Shown: positions 36,082 to 45,327, numbered from the stretch's first letter. The stretch is DNA of 64,000 bases from Cupriavidus respiraculi (GCF_914271545.1 NZ_CAJZAH010000002.1:1178001-1242000); one strand, 5' to 3'. Numbers and translations: made by a program. Notes: generated by a model not told the origin, from the letters alone.

Positions 36082-37404
36082 TCAGGGGTAGAGGCCGCGC
36101 ACTTCGCGCGCCTGAAGGATACGGGAGCACGCGACGATAAACGCCGCCGTGCGCAGGGTGACCTTGTTTTCCTGGGCCACCTGCCAGATCGACCGGAACG
36201 CCTCTTGCATGATCCGTACCAGGCGCTGGTTGATCTCCTCCTCGGTCCAGAAGAAGCTGGAGAAGTCCTGCACCCATTCGAAATACGACACGGTCACGCC
36301 GCCCGCGTTGGCGATCACGTCCGGCGCCACCAGGATATTGCGCTCGCGCAGGATGTCGTCGGCCTCGGGCGTCGTCGGGCCGTTGGCACCTTCGATGACC
36401 ATCCGTGCCTTGATGCGGGGCGCGTTCTCCGCGGTGATCTGGCCCTCCAGCGCGGCGGGAATCAGGATGTCGCAATCGACTTCCCAGAACTGGGCGCTGC
36501 TGACAGTCTCGGCGCGGAAGCCCTCGATGGTGCCGTTGTTGGCCACGTGCTCGATCAGCGCCGGCACGTCGAAGCCCGCCGGCTCGTACAGCGAGGTGCG
36601 ATGGTCCTGCACCGCGACGACCTTGGCGCCGGCCTCGTGGAACAGCTTGGCGGCGACGCTGCCGACATTGCCAAAGCCCTGCACGGCAACGCGCGCGCCG
36701 GCGATATCCAGGCCCAGGTTGCGGGCGGCCTCCGAGCCGACCACGAACACGCCGCGGCCGGTCGCTTCGCGGCGGCCCAGCGAGCCGCCCAGCGAGATCG
36801 GCTTGCCGGTGACCACGCCGGTGGAGGTGCTGCCCGAATTCATCGAGTAGGTATCCATCATCCACGCCATCACCTGCTCGTTGGTGTTGACGTCCGGCGC
36901 CGGAATGTCCTTGTTCGGCCCGATGATGATGTTGATTTCGCTGGTGTAGCGGCGCGTCAGGCGCTCCAGTTCGGCGCGCGACAGGGTGCGGGGATCGACC
37001 CGGATGCCGCCCTTGGCACCGCCGTAGGGCACGTTGACCGCCGCGTTCTTGACCGACATCCAGGCGGACAGCGCCATCACTTCCGACAGCGTCACGTCCT
37101 GGTGGAAACGCACGCCGCCCTTGCCCGGGCCGCGCGAGGTGTTGTGCTGCACGCGATAGCCCTCGTAGTGGGCGATGGTGCCGTTGTCCAGTTCGATGGG
37201 CACGTCCACGATCAGCGCGCGCTTGGGCCGCTTCAGCGTCTCGACCCAGCGGGCGAGCGAGCCCAGGTAGGGGGTGACGCGATCGATCTGCTGCAGGTAG
37301 ATGCCCCAGGGGCCGAGCGAGTCGGCGTTCAGGTACGAGGGCACGGCATGGGCCGAAGAGGTGGCGATGGTGGGCTTGGCGCTGGACGATGCGGAGGACA
37401 TCAT
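36082..37404 (-). CDS. gdhA: Glutamate dehydrogenase
   Basis: This enzyme interconverts glutamate and 2-oxoglutarate plus ammonia. The 440-residue protein has the catalytic region [18 protein letters not shown] with active-site Lys, [14 protein letters not shown], and the C-terminal nucleotide-binding domain [16 protein letters not shown]. Asp rather than a phosphate-binding residue is not clearly readable, so NAD versus NADP use is left open. Two consecutive ATGs start the frame. Upstream lies a LysR-type operator candidate and the lysR gene; downstream is the glutamate importer. Confidence 0.94.
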   Translation of the reverse strand: MMSSASSSAKPTIATSSAHAVPSYLNADSLGPWGIYLQQIDRVTPYLGSLARWVETLKRPKRALIVDVPIELDNGTIAHYEGYRVQHNTSRGPGKGGVRFHQDVTLSEVMALSAWMSVKNAAVNVPYGGAKGGIRVDPRTLSRAELERLTRRYTSEINIIIGPNKDIPAPDVNTNEQVMAWMMDTYSMNSGSTSTGVVTGKPISLGGSLGRREATGRGVFVVGSEAARNLGLDIAGARVAVQGFGNVGSVAAKLFHEAGAKVVAVQDHRTSLYEPAGFDVPALIEHVANNGTIEGFRAETVSSAQFWEVDCDILIPAALEGQITAENAPRIKARMVIEGANGPTTPEADDILRERNILVAPDVIANAGGVTVSYFEWVQDFSSFFWTEEEINQRLVRIMQEAFRSIWQVAQENKVTLRTAAFIVACSRILQAREVRGLYP

Positions 37405-37480
37405 GGGGTTCCGAGTGGAAGATGGCGCCAGCTTAGGTCAGCGCGCGCGAACAAGGCCAATGCCGTTTGCTCATCCCGTC

Positions 37481-37495
37481 ATGCATGGATTGCAT
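37481..37495. promoter_or_regulatory. Candidate LysR-type operator upstream of gdhA
   Basis: ATGCA-TGGAT-TGCAT is a dyad containing a perfect T-N11-A LysR box (37482-37494), 77-91 nt upstream of the gdhA start. The lysR gene ends about 70 nt further upstream on the same strand. Confidence 0.5.
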
Positions 37496-37567
37496 AACGT
37501 TGTGCCGGCAGCCGACGCGGCGCTGCCGCGCCCCGTTCGGGTGCCGAAGGGCGCTGTCATCGCGCCG

Positions 37568-38524
37568 TCATGAGGCCGGCGCCTGGGTCAGGGCCGCCCA
37601 CACCCGATCCACCAGTTCGCGCTTGCGGCGCGACTGGGCGCCGCGCCGGTCGTTGGCATGCTCGCCCGGCCGCGCCCGGTACAGGCGGATCTCCATGTCG
37701 ATCGACAGCGGCAGCGCCCGCGCGCCTTCGGCCCGCACCAGCCGGCCCTGCGCCACGTCCTCGCGCACCGCGCTTTCCGGCAGGAAGGCCAGGCCATGGC
37801 CCGCCAGCGCCATGACCTTGAGCGCCTCGGCCATATCGGTCTCGTAGCATTTGTCGAGCTTGAACGATTCGGCGGTGTCCGAGAGCAGCATCTCGACCAT
37901 GCGGCCGAGGAAGGCATTGGAGGTATAGCTCAGGAACGGCACCGGCTTCTTGTCCGTGCCGGGCAGCCGGTACAGCGGCCTGCCGCTCGCGTCGGGCACG
38001 CTGTAGGGGCACATGCGCTCCACCCCGAGCACCAGCATGTCGTAGTGCGAGGGGTCCAGCTGGATCGCCTGCCGCGCGTGGTGGTACACCATCACCAGGT
38101 CGCAGCCGCCCTCGACCAGCATCAGCACCGCGTCGTGGACGTTGAGCGCGCGCAGCCGGCACGGCAGATCGCCCACCCGCCGCTCCAGGGCCTTGAGCCA
38201 CTCCGGAAAGAACGTCAGCGACAGGGTATGCGGCACGGCGAATTCGAGCATCTGCGCATTGGCCGAGCGCTGGCCGCGCATCAGCGCCCGCGTCTCGCTG
38301 ACCTGGGCGAGCATCGCCAGCGCCTGCTCGTAGAACACCTTGCCGGCGGCGGTGAGGCTGGTCGGATAACTGGAGCGGTCGATCAGCTCCGTGCCGACCC
38401 ACGCTTCCAGCGACTGGATGCGGCGCGAGAACGCCGGCTGCGTGACGTGCCGCAGCTCCGCCGAGCGCGAGAAGCTGTGCGTTTCCGCCAGGCTGACGAA
38501 GTCTTCAAGCCATTTGATTTCCAT
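37568..38524 (-). CDS. LysR-family transcriptional regulator, probable regulator of gdhA
   Basis: The 318-residue protein has the N-terminal winged helix-turn-helix (MEIKWLEDFVSLAETHSFSR, SAELRHVTQPAFSRRIQSLE) and a LysR substrate domain with a long hydrophilic C-terminal tail. The start MEIKWL is chosen over an ATG three codons upstream because it is the common family start. It lies directly upstream of gdhA on the same strand with a T-N11-A box between, and is divergent from the cysteine-dioxygenase-like gene. Control of glutamate metabolism is inferred from position only. Confidence 0.85.
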   Translation of the reverse strand: MEIKWLEDFVSLAETHSFSRSAELRHVTQPAFSRRIQSLEAWVGTELIDRSSYPTSLTAAGKVFYEQALAMLAQVSETRALMRGQRSANAQMLEFAVPHTLSLTFFPEWLKALERRVGDLPCRLRALNVHDAVLMLVEGGCDLVMVYHHARQAIQLDPSHYDMLVLGVERMCPYSVPDASGRPLYRLPGTDKKPVPFLSYTSNAFLGRMVEMLLSDTAESFKLDKCYETDMAEALKVMALAGHGLAFLPESAVREDVAQGRLVRAEGARALPLSIDMEIRLYRARPGEHANDRRGAQSRRKRELVDRVWAALTQAPAS

Positions 38525-38702
38525 GGCGCGCATTATCGCCTCGCCGCCAGGCCGGTGGCGAGCGGCGGCGTGGGAAAAATTATTCCTCTGATGAGCTTGA
38601 TAGTGGCACAGGATTCCACGATCATGCGATATGGGACGACAGAACGCACGCGCGTGCTACGGGCGGGCCCTTATGATCGGCACAAACCCACGAGAAGCCG
38701 CC

Positions 38703-39293
38703 ATGAACCGCCCGTTTCCGCCCACGGCCCTGCTGCAGGAGCCCGCCATTCCGCTCTCCACCCCGGCTGCCACGCCGCGCTTCGGCCCGCTGTCCGACGG
38801 CATCGGGGACGTCCTGGCCGAGACCGCGCGCGGCCTCGCGGCCGGCATCGAGTCATGCCTGCCGGATGCGGCGGCGCTTCTCGCGCTGCTGCCGGCGGCG
38901 GCGCGCGCCGGCAGTCCGGACGGCTACACCCGGCATCTGGTCTACGCGGACCCGCTGGACCGGTTCTCGGCCATGCTGCTGGTCTGGCGGCCGGGACAGG
39001 CCAGCCCCGTGCACGGACATCGCACATGGTGCGCCTATCGCGTGCTGCAGGGCACCCTGCGCGAACGCCACTACCGCTGGGATGCCGATGCCCGCCTGGC
39101 AAGGCCATGCGGCGGCACCGAGCGGCGCCCCGGCGGCGTGTTCAGCGTGCCGGCCGGGCTGCGGCATATCCATTCGCTGGGCAACGAGCAGGTGGAGACG
39201 GCGGATGGCGGCGTCGCGATCTCGCTGCATATCTACGGGGTGGCGCCGGAACACATGGCCACCGGAGTCAATCTGCTGGTGCAGGCGGCCTGA
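38703..39293 (+). CDS. Cysteine-dioxygenase-like cupin protein
   Basis: The cupin iron-binding residues are visible as HGH (104-106) in SPVHGHRTWCAYRVLQGTL and a later His in GLRHIHSLGNEQ (155-157), with a long loop between as in thiol dioxygenases. Such enzymes oxidise cysteine or 3-mercaptopropionate to sulfinates. The 196-residue length fits. ATG 38703 has a GAGAAG site before it; an ATG 30 nt upstream lacks one. An Lrp regulator gene follows after 54 nt, fitting amino-acid-responsive control. The thiol substrate is not determined. Confidence 0.8.
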   Translation: MNRPFPPTALLQEPAIPLSTPAATPRFGPLSDGIGDVLAETARGLAAGIESCLPDAAALLALLPAAARAGSPDGYTRHLVYADPLDRFSAMLLVWRPGQASPVHGHRTWCAYRVLQGTLRERHYRWDADARLARPCGGTERRPGGVFSVPAGLRHIHSLGNEQVETADGGVAISLHIYGVAPEHMATGVNLLVQAA

Positions 39294-39347
39294 GCGCGTC
39301 GTGTCGATGCGCTCGGCCGGGCGCCGGCGCGCACAGGAAACGACGAC

Positions 39348-39812
39348 ATGACGATGGACCGCTACGACCGCCAGATCCTGGCCGAGCTGCAGGACAACGC
39401 CGCCATCCCGGTGGCCGAACTGGCCGAGAAGGTCGGCCTGACCTCCACGCCATGCTGGCGCCGCGTGCAGAAGCTGGAGGACAGCGGCGTGATCCGCAAG
39501 CGGGTGGCGCTGCTGGACCCGGCGCGGCTGAACGTCGGCGTCACTGTCTTCGTGTCGATCCGCACCAACCAGCACAACGCAAAATGGCTCAAGGCCTTCC
39601 ACGGTCTGGTGGCGTCGATCCCCGAGGTCACCGAGTTCTACCGGATGGCGGGCGATACCGACTACCTGCTGCGCGTGGTGGTGCCGGATATTGCCGCCTA
39701 TGACCGCGTCTACAAGAAGCTGATCCACGGCGCCGAGCTGGCGGATGTCAGTTCCAGCTTCGCGATGGAGCAGATCAAATATACGACGGCGTTGCCGCTG
39801 GACTATGCGTGA
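39348..39812 (+). CDS. Lrp/AsnC-family transcriptional regulator
   Basis: Feast/famine regulators sense amino acids. The 154-residue protein has the N-terminal helix-turn-helix (MDRYDRQILAELQDNAAIPV, then LAEKVGLTSTPCWRRVQKLE) and the C-terminal ligand/oligomer RAM domain (PEVTEFYRMAGDTDYLLRVV, IKYTTALPL). It is on the same strand as the cysteine-dioxygenase-like gene and is the natural candidate to regulate it. The end of the gene is convergent with the ABC importer operon. Confidence 0.91.
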   Translation: MTMDRYDRQILAELQDNAAIPVAELAEKVGLTSTPCWRRVQKLEDSGVIRKRVALLDPARLNVGVTVFVSIRTNQHNAKWLKAFHGLVASIPEVTEFYRMAGDTDYLLRVVVPDIAAYDRVYKKLIHGAELADVSSSFAMEQIKYTTALPLDYA

Positions 39813-39858
39813 GGGGGTTGCACTTTTTGGGGCGGTCGCCCTCACCCCCGGCGATTCA

Positions 39859-40635
39859 TCACCCCCGGTGCGCCCACCCCGTCATGCGCTTCTCCAGCAC
39901 GGCGAACAGCTCGTACATCGCCATCGCCATGATGGCGATCACCACCAGCCCGGCGAACGCCAGCGGCATCTTCATGGCGGAGCCGGCCGACACCAGCAGA
40001 TAGCCGATGCCCTCGTTGGCCGCGCTCATCTCCGACACGGTGGTGCCGACGAACGCCAGCGTGATGGCGACCTTGAGCGAGGCGAAGAAGTACGGCATCG
40101 CGCGCGGCAGTCCGACCTTGAGCAGCACGTCGGTGCGCCGCGCGCCGAGCACGCGCAGCACGTCTTCGAGCTCGGGCTCCAGCGTCGCCAGCCCCGTGGC
40201 GATATTGACCATGATGGGAAAGAACGAAATCAGGAAGGCGGTCAGGATCGCGGGCCCGGCGCCCAGGCCCAGCCACACCACGAGGATCGGCACGAACGCC
40301 GCCTTGGGCAGCGCGTTGAACGCCGTCATCAGCGGATAGCCGGCGGCATACGCCAGCCGCGACGACCCCATCACGAGCCCGAGCGCCACCCCGACCACGA
40401 TGGCGAGGCCGAAGCCGACCATGGTGGTCCAGAAGGTGCGCCAGGCATGGCCGGCGATCACGTCCCAGTAGTCGACCAGCGCCACCACGATGGCGGTGGG
40501 GCTCGGCAGGATGAAGTCCGACACGTTGAAGACGAGGCAGACGCCCTGCCAGAGAAGCAGGACGGCGGCGAGCAGTAGCCACGGCGCGACCCGCTCGACG
40601 CGGCGCTGCTGGGCGTTGGACATGGTGGTGATCAT
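39859..40635 (-). CDS. ABC transporter permease (nitrate/sulfonate/taurine type)
   Basis: The 258-residue protein has about six membrane spans and the SsuC/TauC-type permease signature around FNALPKAAFVPILVVWLGLG, with the ATPase-contact loop LRVLGARRTDVLLKVGLPRA. It is the last gene of a three-gene importer operon. The class covers nitrate, sulfonates, taurine and pyrimidine precursors, so the substrate is unresolved. The start could be ATG 40635 or the ATG four codons later. Confidence 0.87.
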   Translation of the reverse strand: MITTMSNAQQRRVERVAPWLLLAAVLLLWQGVCLVFNVSDFILPSPTAIVVALVDYWDVIAGHAWRTFWTTMVGFGLAIVVGVALGLVMGSSRLAYAAGYPLMTAFNALPKAAFVPILVVWLGLGAGPAILTAFLISFFPIMVNIATGLATLEPELEDVLRVLGARRTDVLLKVGLPRAMPYFFASLKVAITLAFVGTTVSEMSAANEGIGYLLVSAGSAMKMPLAFAGLVVIAIMAMAMYELFAVLEKRMTGWAHRG

Positions 40636-40676
40636 CGGAGCAATACGGTGGATTCAGGAAAACGCCGGCGACCGCG

Positions 40677-41543
40677 TCAGTGCTGGCGGACGTGGCCGAT
40701 CTTCTCGCGCAGCGCATGCACGATCTCGGCGAAGGGCTCGGTGTAGGTCAGCTCCAGATCGCGCGGACGCGGCAGGTCCACCTCTTTGCGCATCAGGATG
40801 CGGCCGGGCCGCTGGCTCATGACGTAGACCGTGTCCGCCAGGAACACCGCCTCGCGCAGATCGTGGGTGACCAGGATCACGTTGAAGCGCTGGGCCTGCC
40901 ACAGGTCGCGCAGCACGCACCACAGTTCCTCGCGCGTGAAGGCGTCCAGCGCGCCGAACGGCTCGTCCAGCAGCAGCATGCGCGGCTCGTGGATCAGCGC
41001 ACGGCAGATCGATGCGCGCTGCTGCATGCCGCCGGAGAGCTGCCACGGGTACTTGTCCTCGTAGCCCGCCAGCCCCACCGTGCGCAGCAGTTCGCGGGCG
41101 CGCGCCACGTACTCGTCGCGCTTCGCGCGCAGCGTCGAGCGGTAGGGCTCGACGATTTCCAGCGGCAGCATCACGTTGTCCAGCGTGGTGCGCCAGGGCA
41201 GCAGCGTCGGCGCCTGGAACGCCATGCCGACCATCTTCAGCGGCCCGGTGACCTTCTGGCCCGCGATCTTCACCACGCCGCGAGTGGCAGGCTTCAGGCC
41301 GGTGGCCAGCTTCATGAAGGTGGACTTGCCGCAGCCGGACGGGCCGACGATGGCGATGAACTCGCCCGGCTGGACCTGCAGCGAGATATCCTCGACCGCG
41401 AACTCGCCGCGGTGCGCCAGTTCGTCGTTGTAGGCGAGCCAGACCCGATTGAAATCGACGAAGGGCTCGCCGGCGGCGTCGGCGTTCGCGCCGGCGGGGG
41501 GCGCGCCGGCCCGCGCCAGCTTGGCGGCGTCGTCCCGCATCAT
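40677..41543 (-). CDS. ABC transporter ATP-binding protein (nitrate/sulfonate/taurine type)
   Basis: The 288-residue ATPase has Walker A IVGPSGCGKSTFMKL, Q-loop AFQAPTLLPWRTTLDNV, signature WQLSGGMQQRASICRAL, Walker B LLLDEPFGALDAFTREEL and H-loop VTHDLREAVFLAD, the pattern of SsuB/TauB. It has an Ala-rich N-terminal extension of about 30 residues. Two ATGs (41543 and 41540) overlap the stop of the binding-protein gene, so the genes are translationally linked. Confidence 0.88.
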   Translation of the reverse strand: MMRDDAAKLARAGAPPAGANADAAGEPFVDFNRVWLAYNDELAHRGEFAVEDISLQVQPGEFIAIVGPSGCGKSTFMKLATGLKPATRGVVKIAGQKVTGPLKMVGMAFQAPTLLPWRTTLDNVMLPLEIVEPYRSTLRAKRDEYVARARELLRTVGLAGYEDKYPWQLSGGMQQRASICRALIHEPRMLLLDEPFGALDAFTREELWCVLRDLWQAQRFNVILVTHDLREAVFLADTVYVMSQRPGRILMRKEVDLPRPRDLELTYTEPFAEIVHALREKIGHVRQH

Positions 41544-42697
41544 CGCAGCACGTCCAGTTCCGCGGCCGACGGCAGATACGCGTCGGTCCACAGCGCATCT
41601 GGGTCGATGCGGCCCTTGGTGCCGAAGGCGTCCGCCACCTGCGAGGCCATCAGCGACAGGCGCGGCTTGCTGACGCGGCCGAAGCCCTCGGCCTTGGCGT
41701 CCGGCGACTTGACCACGCTGTCCAGCGCGAGCTTCAGGCGCTTGAGCTCCAGCTTCTCGTCGATGATGCCGTCGCGCGCCTTGACCGCCTTGATGCCCTC
41801 CTCCGGTTTCGCGATGACGTCCTTCGACGACTTTGCGAACGCGCGCAGGAAGGCCTTCACCGCCTCCGGGTTCTTCTTCAGGAATTCCTCGGACGCGATC
41901 ACGGCGTTGCCATAGAGCTTCACGCCGAACTGCGGATAGGGCATCACCACGATGTCCTCGTCCTTGACGCCGCGCGCGTTCAGGTTCAGCACCGAGGTAA
42001 AGGAAAAGCCGGTGATGGCGTCCAGGTCGCCGCGCGTGAGCATGGTCTCGCGCAGCGTCGGGTCCATCGCCTGCCAGTTGAAGCCCGACGCCTGCAGGCC
42101 GTTGGCCTTGGCGAAGATCGGGAAGGCGCGGCGGCCGGCGTCGAACACCGGTGCGCCCAGCCGCTTGCCGGTCAGGTCCTTCGGCGTCTTGATGCCCGAC
42201 TTCTTCAGCGTCAGCACGGCGGCCGGCGTGTTGTTGTAGACCATCATCACCGCGATGGGCTTGTTCCTGGCGTCCGGGTTATTGCCATAGAACTCCATGA
42301 CCGAGGCCAGATCGGCGAAGCCCATGTCGTAGGTGCCGGAGGCCACGCGGTTGACCACGTTACCGGAGCCGTTGCCCGCGTCGATCGCCACATCCAGCTT
42401 CTCCGCCTTGAAGTAGCCCTTCTGCTCGCCCAGCAGGAACAGCGCCGCGGGGCCTTCGAAGCGCCAGTCGAGCTGGAAGCGGATCTTGGTGTTGGCCTGC
42501 GCATGGGCCTGGCCGGCAATTTGTGTCGACAGCACCATCGCGGTGCCAAGCGCCAGTCCAAACTGGAGCATGCGCCGGCGCATCGTCGGCACGCCGGCTC
42601 GCCCGGCATCCATGCGAACCGCGCCGGCGCTCGCCATCGCGTTGGTCCTGGCATCGCCGATCGTGGCGAACGGTTTGGCGGACGGGTGTTGCGGCAT
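41540..42697 (-). CDS. ABC transporter substrate-binding protein, NMT1/THI5-like
   Basis: The 385-residue protein has a long N terminus, then a signal peptide (MLQFGLALGTAMVLSTQIAG, cleavage near HAQA). The mature domain shows the SsuA/THI5 pattern IRFQLDWRFEGPAALFLLGE and GYFKAEKLDVAIDAGNGSG. A very strong AGGAGAGAGAG ribosome site precedes ATG 42697, supporting this early start despite the roughly 40 residues before the hydrophobic core. It is the first gene of the importer operon; a perfect 12-bp palindrome is 150 nt upstream. Ligand unknown. Confidence 0.87.
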   Translation of the reverse strand: MPQHPSAKPFATIGDARTNAMASAGAVRMDAGRAGVPTMRRRMLQFGLALGTAMVLSTQIAGQAHAQANTKIRFQLDWRFEGPAALFLLGEQKGYFKAEKLDVAIDAGNGSGNVVNRVASGTYDMGFADLASVMEFYGNNPDARNKPIAVMMVYNNTPAAVLTLKKSGIKTPKDLTGKRLGAPVFDAGRRAFPIFAKANGLQASGFNWQAMDPTLRETMLTRGDLDAITGFSFTSVLNLNARGVKDEDIVVMPYPQFGVKLYGNAVIASEEFLKKNPEAVKAFLRAFAKSSKDVIAKPEEGIKAVKARDGIIDEKLELKRLKLALDSVVKSPDAKAEGFGRVSKPRLSLMASQVADAFGTKGRIDPDALWTDAYLPSAAELDVLR

Positions 42698-42825
42698 GTT
42701 CTCTCTCTCCTGTTGGTCGGTCTCTTACCGCCCTACAGTCTGCAAGTGACATGCCAGGGTTTTGCGCCCACTTTCGGGGCGTGGCCGCCGGGGATTGGCG
42801 ACCCAAATCTGTGCAGGCAGCCGTG

Positions 42826-42848
42826 TCGCCCGCCATTGCGGCGGGCGA
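42826..42848. repeat. GC hairpin downstream of the Atm1-type exporter gene
   Basis: A perfect 9-bp inverted repeat TCGCCCGCC / GGCGGGCGA with loop ATTGC, about 20 nt after the exporter stop. It lacks a T-run, so it may be a weak terminator or a 3'-end stabiliser. Confidence 0.5.
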
Positions 42849-42859
42849 TTGTCGACAAT
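42848..42859. promoter_or_regulatory. Perfect palindrome resembling a GntR-family operator
   Basis: ATTGTCGACAAT is a perfect 12-bp palindrome fitting the yGTNNACr core recognised by GntR/FadR-type regulators. It is 150 nt upstream of the importer binding-protein gene, the only gene it could control from the upstream side. No gntR gene is in the window. Confidence 0.45.
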
Positions 42860-42867
42860 ATCGGCGC

Positions 42868-44754
42868 TCAGGCGTCCTGTGTCGCGTCGCCGATCTCGGC
42901 CGCCGCCGCCACATCGTCGCCCTGCGCGGCGCTGCGCGCCTGGATGCGCCACATCTCCGCGTAGCGCCCATCGAGCCGCATCAGCTCAGCATGCGTGCCG
43001 CGCTCGACCACGCGGCCGTGGTCCATCACCAGGATCTGGTCGGCATGCACGACGGTGGAGAGCCGGTGCGCGATCAGCAGGGTGGTACGGTTCTGCGCCA
43101 GCCGCATCAGCTCGGCCTGGATGGCCTGTTCGGTGCGCGAGTCCAGTGCGGAGGTGGCCTCGTCGAAGATCAGGATCGGCGGGTTTTTCAGCAGCGTGCG
43201 GGCGATGGCCACGCGCTGCTTCTCGCCGCCGGACAGCTTCAGGCCGCGCTCGCCCACCGGCGTCTCGTAGCCTTGCGGCAGTTCCTGGATGAAGCTGTCG
43301 ATCTGGGCGGCGCGCGCGGCGGCGATCACCTCGTCGCGCGAGGCGTCGGGCCGGCCATAGGCGATGTTGTAGTAGATGCTGTCGTTGAACAGCACCGTGT
43401 CCTGCGGCACGATGCCGATGGCCCGGCGCAGGCTTTCCTGCGTGATGCTGCGAATGTCCTGCCCGTCCACCAGCACGGCGCCGCTGCCCACGTCGTAGAA
43501 GCGGAACAGCAGCCGCGCGAGCGTGGATTTGCCCGAGCCGCTGTGGCCGACCACGGCCGTGGTGGTGCCCGCGGCGATGGTGAAGTCAACATCGTTCAGG
43601 ATGACGCGGTTGCTCTCGTAGCCGAAGCCCACATGGCTGAAGCGCACCTCGCCGCCGCTGACGGCCAGCGCCGGCGCCCCGGGCACGTCGGCGATCTCGC
43701 GATGCGTGCCCAGCAGCACGAACATGCGGTCCATGTCGGTGGTGGCCTGCTTGATCTCGCGATAGATCACGCCGAGGAAATTCAGCGGGATATAGAGCTG
43801 GATCATCAGCGTATTGACCAGCACCAGGTCGCCCAGCGTCAGCGTGCCGGCGGCCACCCCGACCGTGGCGCGCCACAGGATCAGGATCAGCCCGGTCGCG
43901 ATGATGGCCTGCTGGCCGAAGTTCAGGAACGACAGCGAATTCTGCGAGCGGATCGCGGCGGTGCGGTAGGTGCGCAGGTTCTCGTCATAGCGGCGCGCCT
44001 CGTAGTCCTCGTTGCCGAAGTACTTGACGGTCTCGAAGTTCAGCAGCGAATCGATCGCCTTCTGGTTCGCACGCGAGTCCAGCTCGTTCATCTTGCGGCG
44101 GAAGTGCGTGCGCCATTCGGTCACCAGCACCGTGAAGACGATATACCCGAGCAGCGCGCCGCCGGTGATGGCGGCGAACCAGATGTCGTAGTGCAGCACG
44201 AAGAAGCCCAGCACCAGCGCCATCTCCACCAGCGTTGGCAGGATGCTGTACAGCGAATACGAGATCAGCGACTGGATGCCGCGCGTGCCCCGCTCGATAT
44301 CGCGGCTCATGCCGCCGGTCTGGCGCTCCAGATGAAAGCGCAGCGACAGCCCGTGCAGATGGCGGAACACCTGCAGCGCAATCTCGCGCACGGCGCTCTG
44401 GGTCACCTTCGAGAACAGGATCTCGCGCAGCTCGGTAAACAGCGTGGTCGACAGGCGCAGCACGCCATACGCGACGATCAGGCCCACCGGTACCACCAGC
44501 AGCGCGCGCGCGTCGCCGGCAGGAATATTCATGCTGTCGATCAGCCGCTTCATCAGCACCGGCACGCCGAGATTGGCGACCTTGGCCGCGACCAGGCACA
44601 CCAGGGCCAGCATCACGCGCCACTTGTAGTGCCACACATACGGCAGCAGGTTGCGCACGGTTTGCCAGTCGCTGCGGGGTACGCCTTGTCCGGGAAACAA
44701 CGTGGAAGATGGCCGGGCCGGAGCAGGCTCGTCGGCCGAGGAATAGCGACGCAT
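42868..44754 (-). CDS. Atm1-type ABC exporter (fused permease and ATPase)
   Basis: The 628-residue half-transporter has an N-terminal six-helix ABC membrane domain (about residues 40-340) and a C-terminal ATPase ([54 protein letters not shown]). The segment RGTRGIQSLISYSLYSILPT and the NLGVPVLMKRLIDSMN helix match the Atm1/HMT branch that exports glutathione-linked species and heavy-metal conjugates, rather than MsbA. It is divergent from the thioesterase gene. Confidence 0.9.
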   Translation of the reverse strand: MRRYSSADEPAPARPSSTLFPGQGVPRSDWQTVRNLLPYVWHYKWRVMLALVCLVAAKVANLGVPVLMKRLIDSMNIPAGDARALLVVPVGLIVAYGVLRLSTTLFTELREILFSKVTQSAVREIALQVFRHLHGLSLRFHLERQTGGMSRDIERGTRGIQSLISYSLYSILPTLVEMALVLGFFVLHYDIWFAAITGGALLGYIVFTVLVTEWRTHFRRKMNELDSRANQKAIDSLLNFETVKYFGNEDYEARRYDENLRTYRTAAIRSQNSLSFLNFGQQAIIATGLILILWRATVGVAAGTLTLGDLVLVNTLMIQLYIPLNFLGVIYREIKQATTDMDRMFVLLGTHREIADVPGAPALAVSGGEVRFSHVGFGYESNRVILNDVDFTIAAGTTTAVVGHSGSGKSTLARLLFRFYDVGSGAVLVDGQDIRSITQESLRRAIGIVPQDTVLFNDSIYYNIAYGRPDASRDEVIAAARAAQIDSFIQELPQGYETPVGERGLKLSGGEKQRVAIARTLLKNPPILIFDEATSALDSRTEQAIQAELMRLAQNRTTLLIAHRLSTVVHADQILVMDHGRVVERGTHAELMRLDGRYAEMWRIQARSAAQGDDVAAAAEIGDATQDA

Positions 44755-44922
44755 ACGTTAGAATTCGGGCGGAGTTGCGATTGTCGCAGAGATCGGCGCC
44801 ACGGGTCCGGCGGCATCGCGGCACAGCCGCCGCCGCACCGATGCGGCACCACGCGGCCCGCCCTTTTCCGTATGCGCGCCGAGGCCGGCGCCCGGCACCC
44901 CCCTTCCCCACAGATGTTCACC

Positions 44923-45327
44923 ATGAGCGAGTCTTCGATGCTTTCCAGCCTGCCGCCCGGCAAGAACCCTGCCCTGCGCGTCGTGCCGATGCCGGCCGAC
45001 GCCAATGTCCACGGCGACGTGTTCGGCGGCTGGATCATGGCGCAGGTCGATATCGCCGGCTCCATTCCGGCGGTCGAACGCGCACAGGGACGCGTCGCCA
45101 CGGTGGCGGTCAATTCCTTCCAGTTCAAGAACCCGGTGTTCGTGGGCGATCTGGTCAGCTTCTATGCGGATATCGAGAAGACTGGCCGCACGTCGATCAC
45201 GGTATCGGTCGAGGTCTATGCCCAGCGCATGCGGCACAGCAACGAGATCGTCAAGGTGACGGAGGCCACGCTGACGTACGTGGCGACGGACGAATCGCGG
45301 CAGCCGAGGGTGCTGCCGGAGGGTTGA
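44923..45327 (+). CDS. Acyl-CoA thioesterase, YciA-like hotdog fold
   Basis: The 134-residue protein has the hotdog catalytic segment ADANVHGDVFGGWIMAQVDI (Asp and Gly-Gly of the BFIT/YciA group) and AVNSFQFKNPVFVGDLVSFY. YciA-type enzymes hydrolyse a broad range of acyl-CoAs. Neither ATG 44923 nor ATG 44914 has a good ribosome site; 44923 is kept because it matches the usual length. A beta-oxidation operon ends just downstream on the other strand. Confidence 0.88.
   Translation: MSESSMLSSLPPGKNPALRVVPMPADANVHGDVFGGWIMAQVDIAGSIPAVERAQGRVATVAVNSFQFKNPVFVGDLVSFYADIEKTGRTSITVSVEVYAQRMRHSNEIVKVTEATLTYVATDESRQPRVLPEG

Noticed and set aside
42698-42847. TPP riboswitch upstream of the THI5-like importer
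   Set aside because: Neither the CUGAGA nor the ACCUGA-type conserved blocks are present on either strand.
42523-44920. Plus-strand open frame of about 800 codons opposite the Atm1 exporter
   Set aside because: Only its last 135 codons are real (the thioesterase). The rest mirrors the exporter and resembles no protein.
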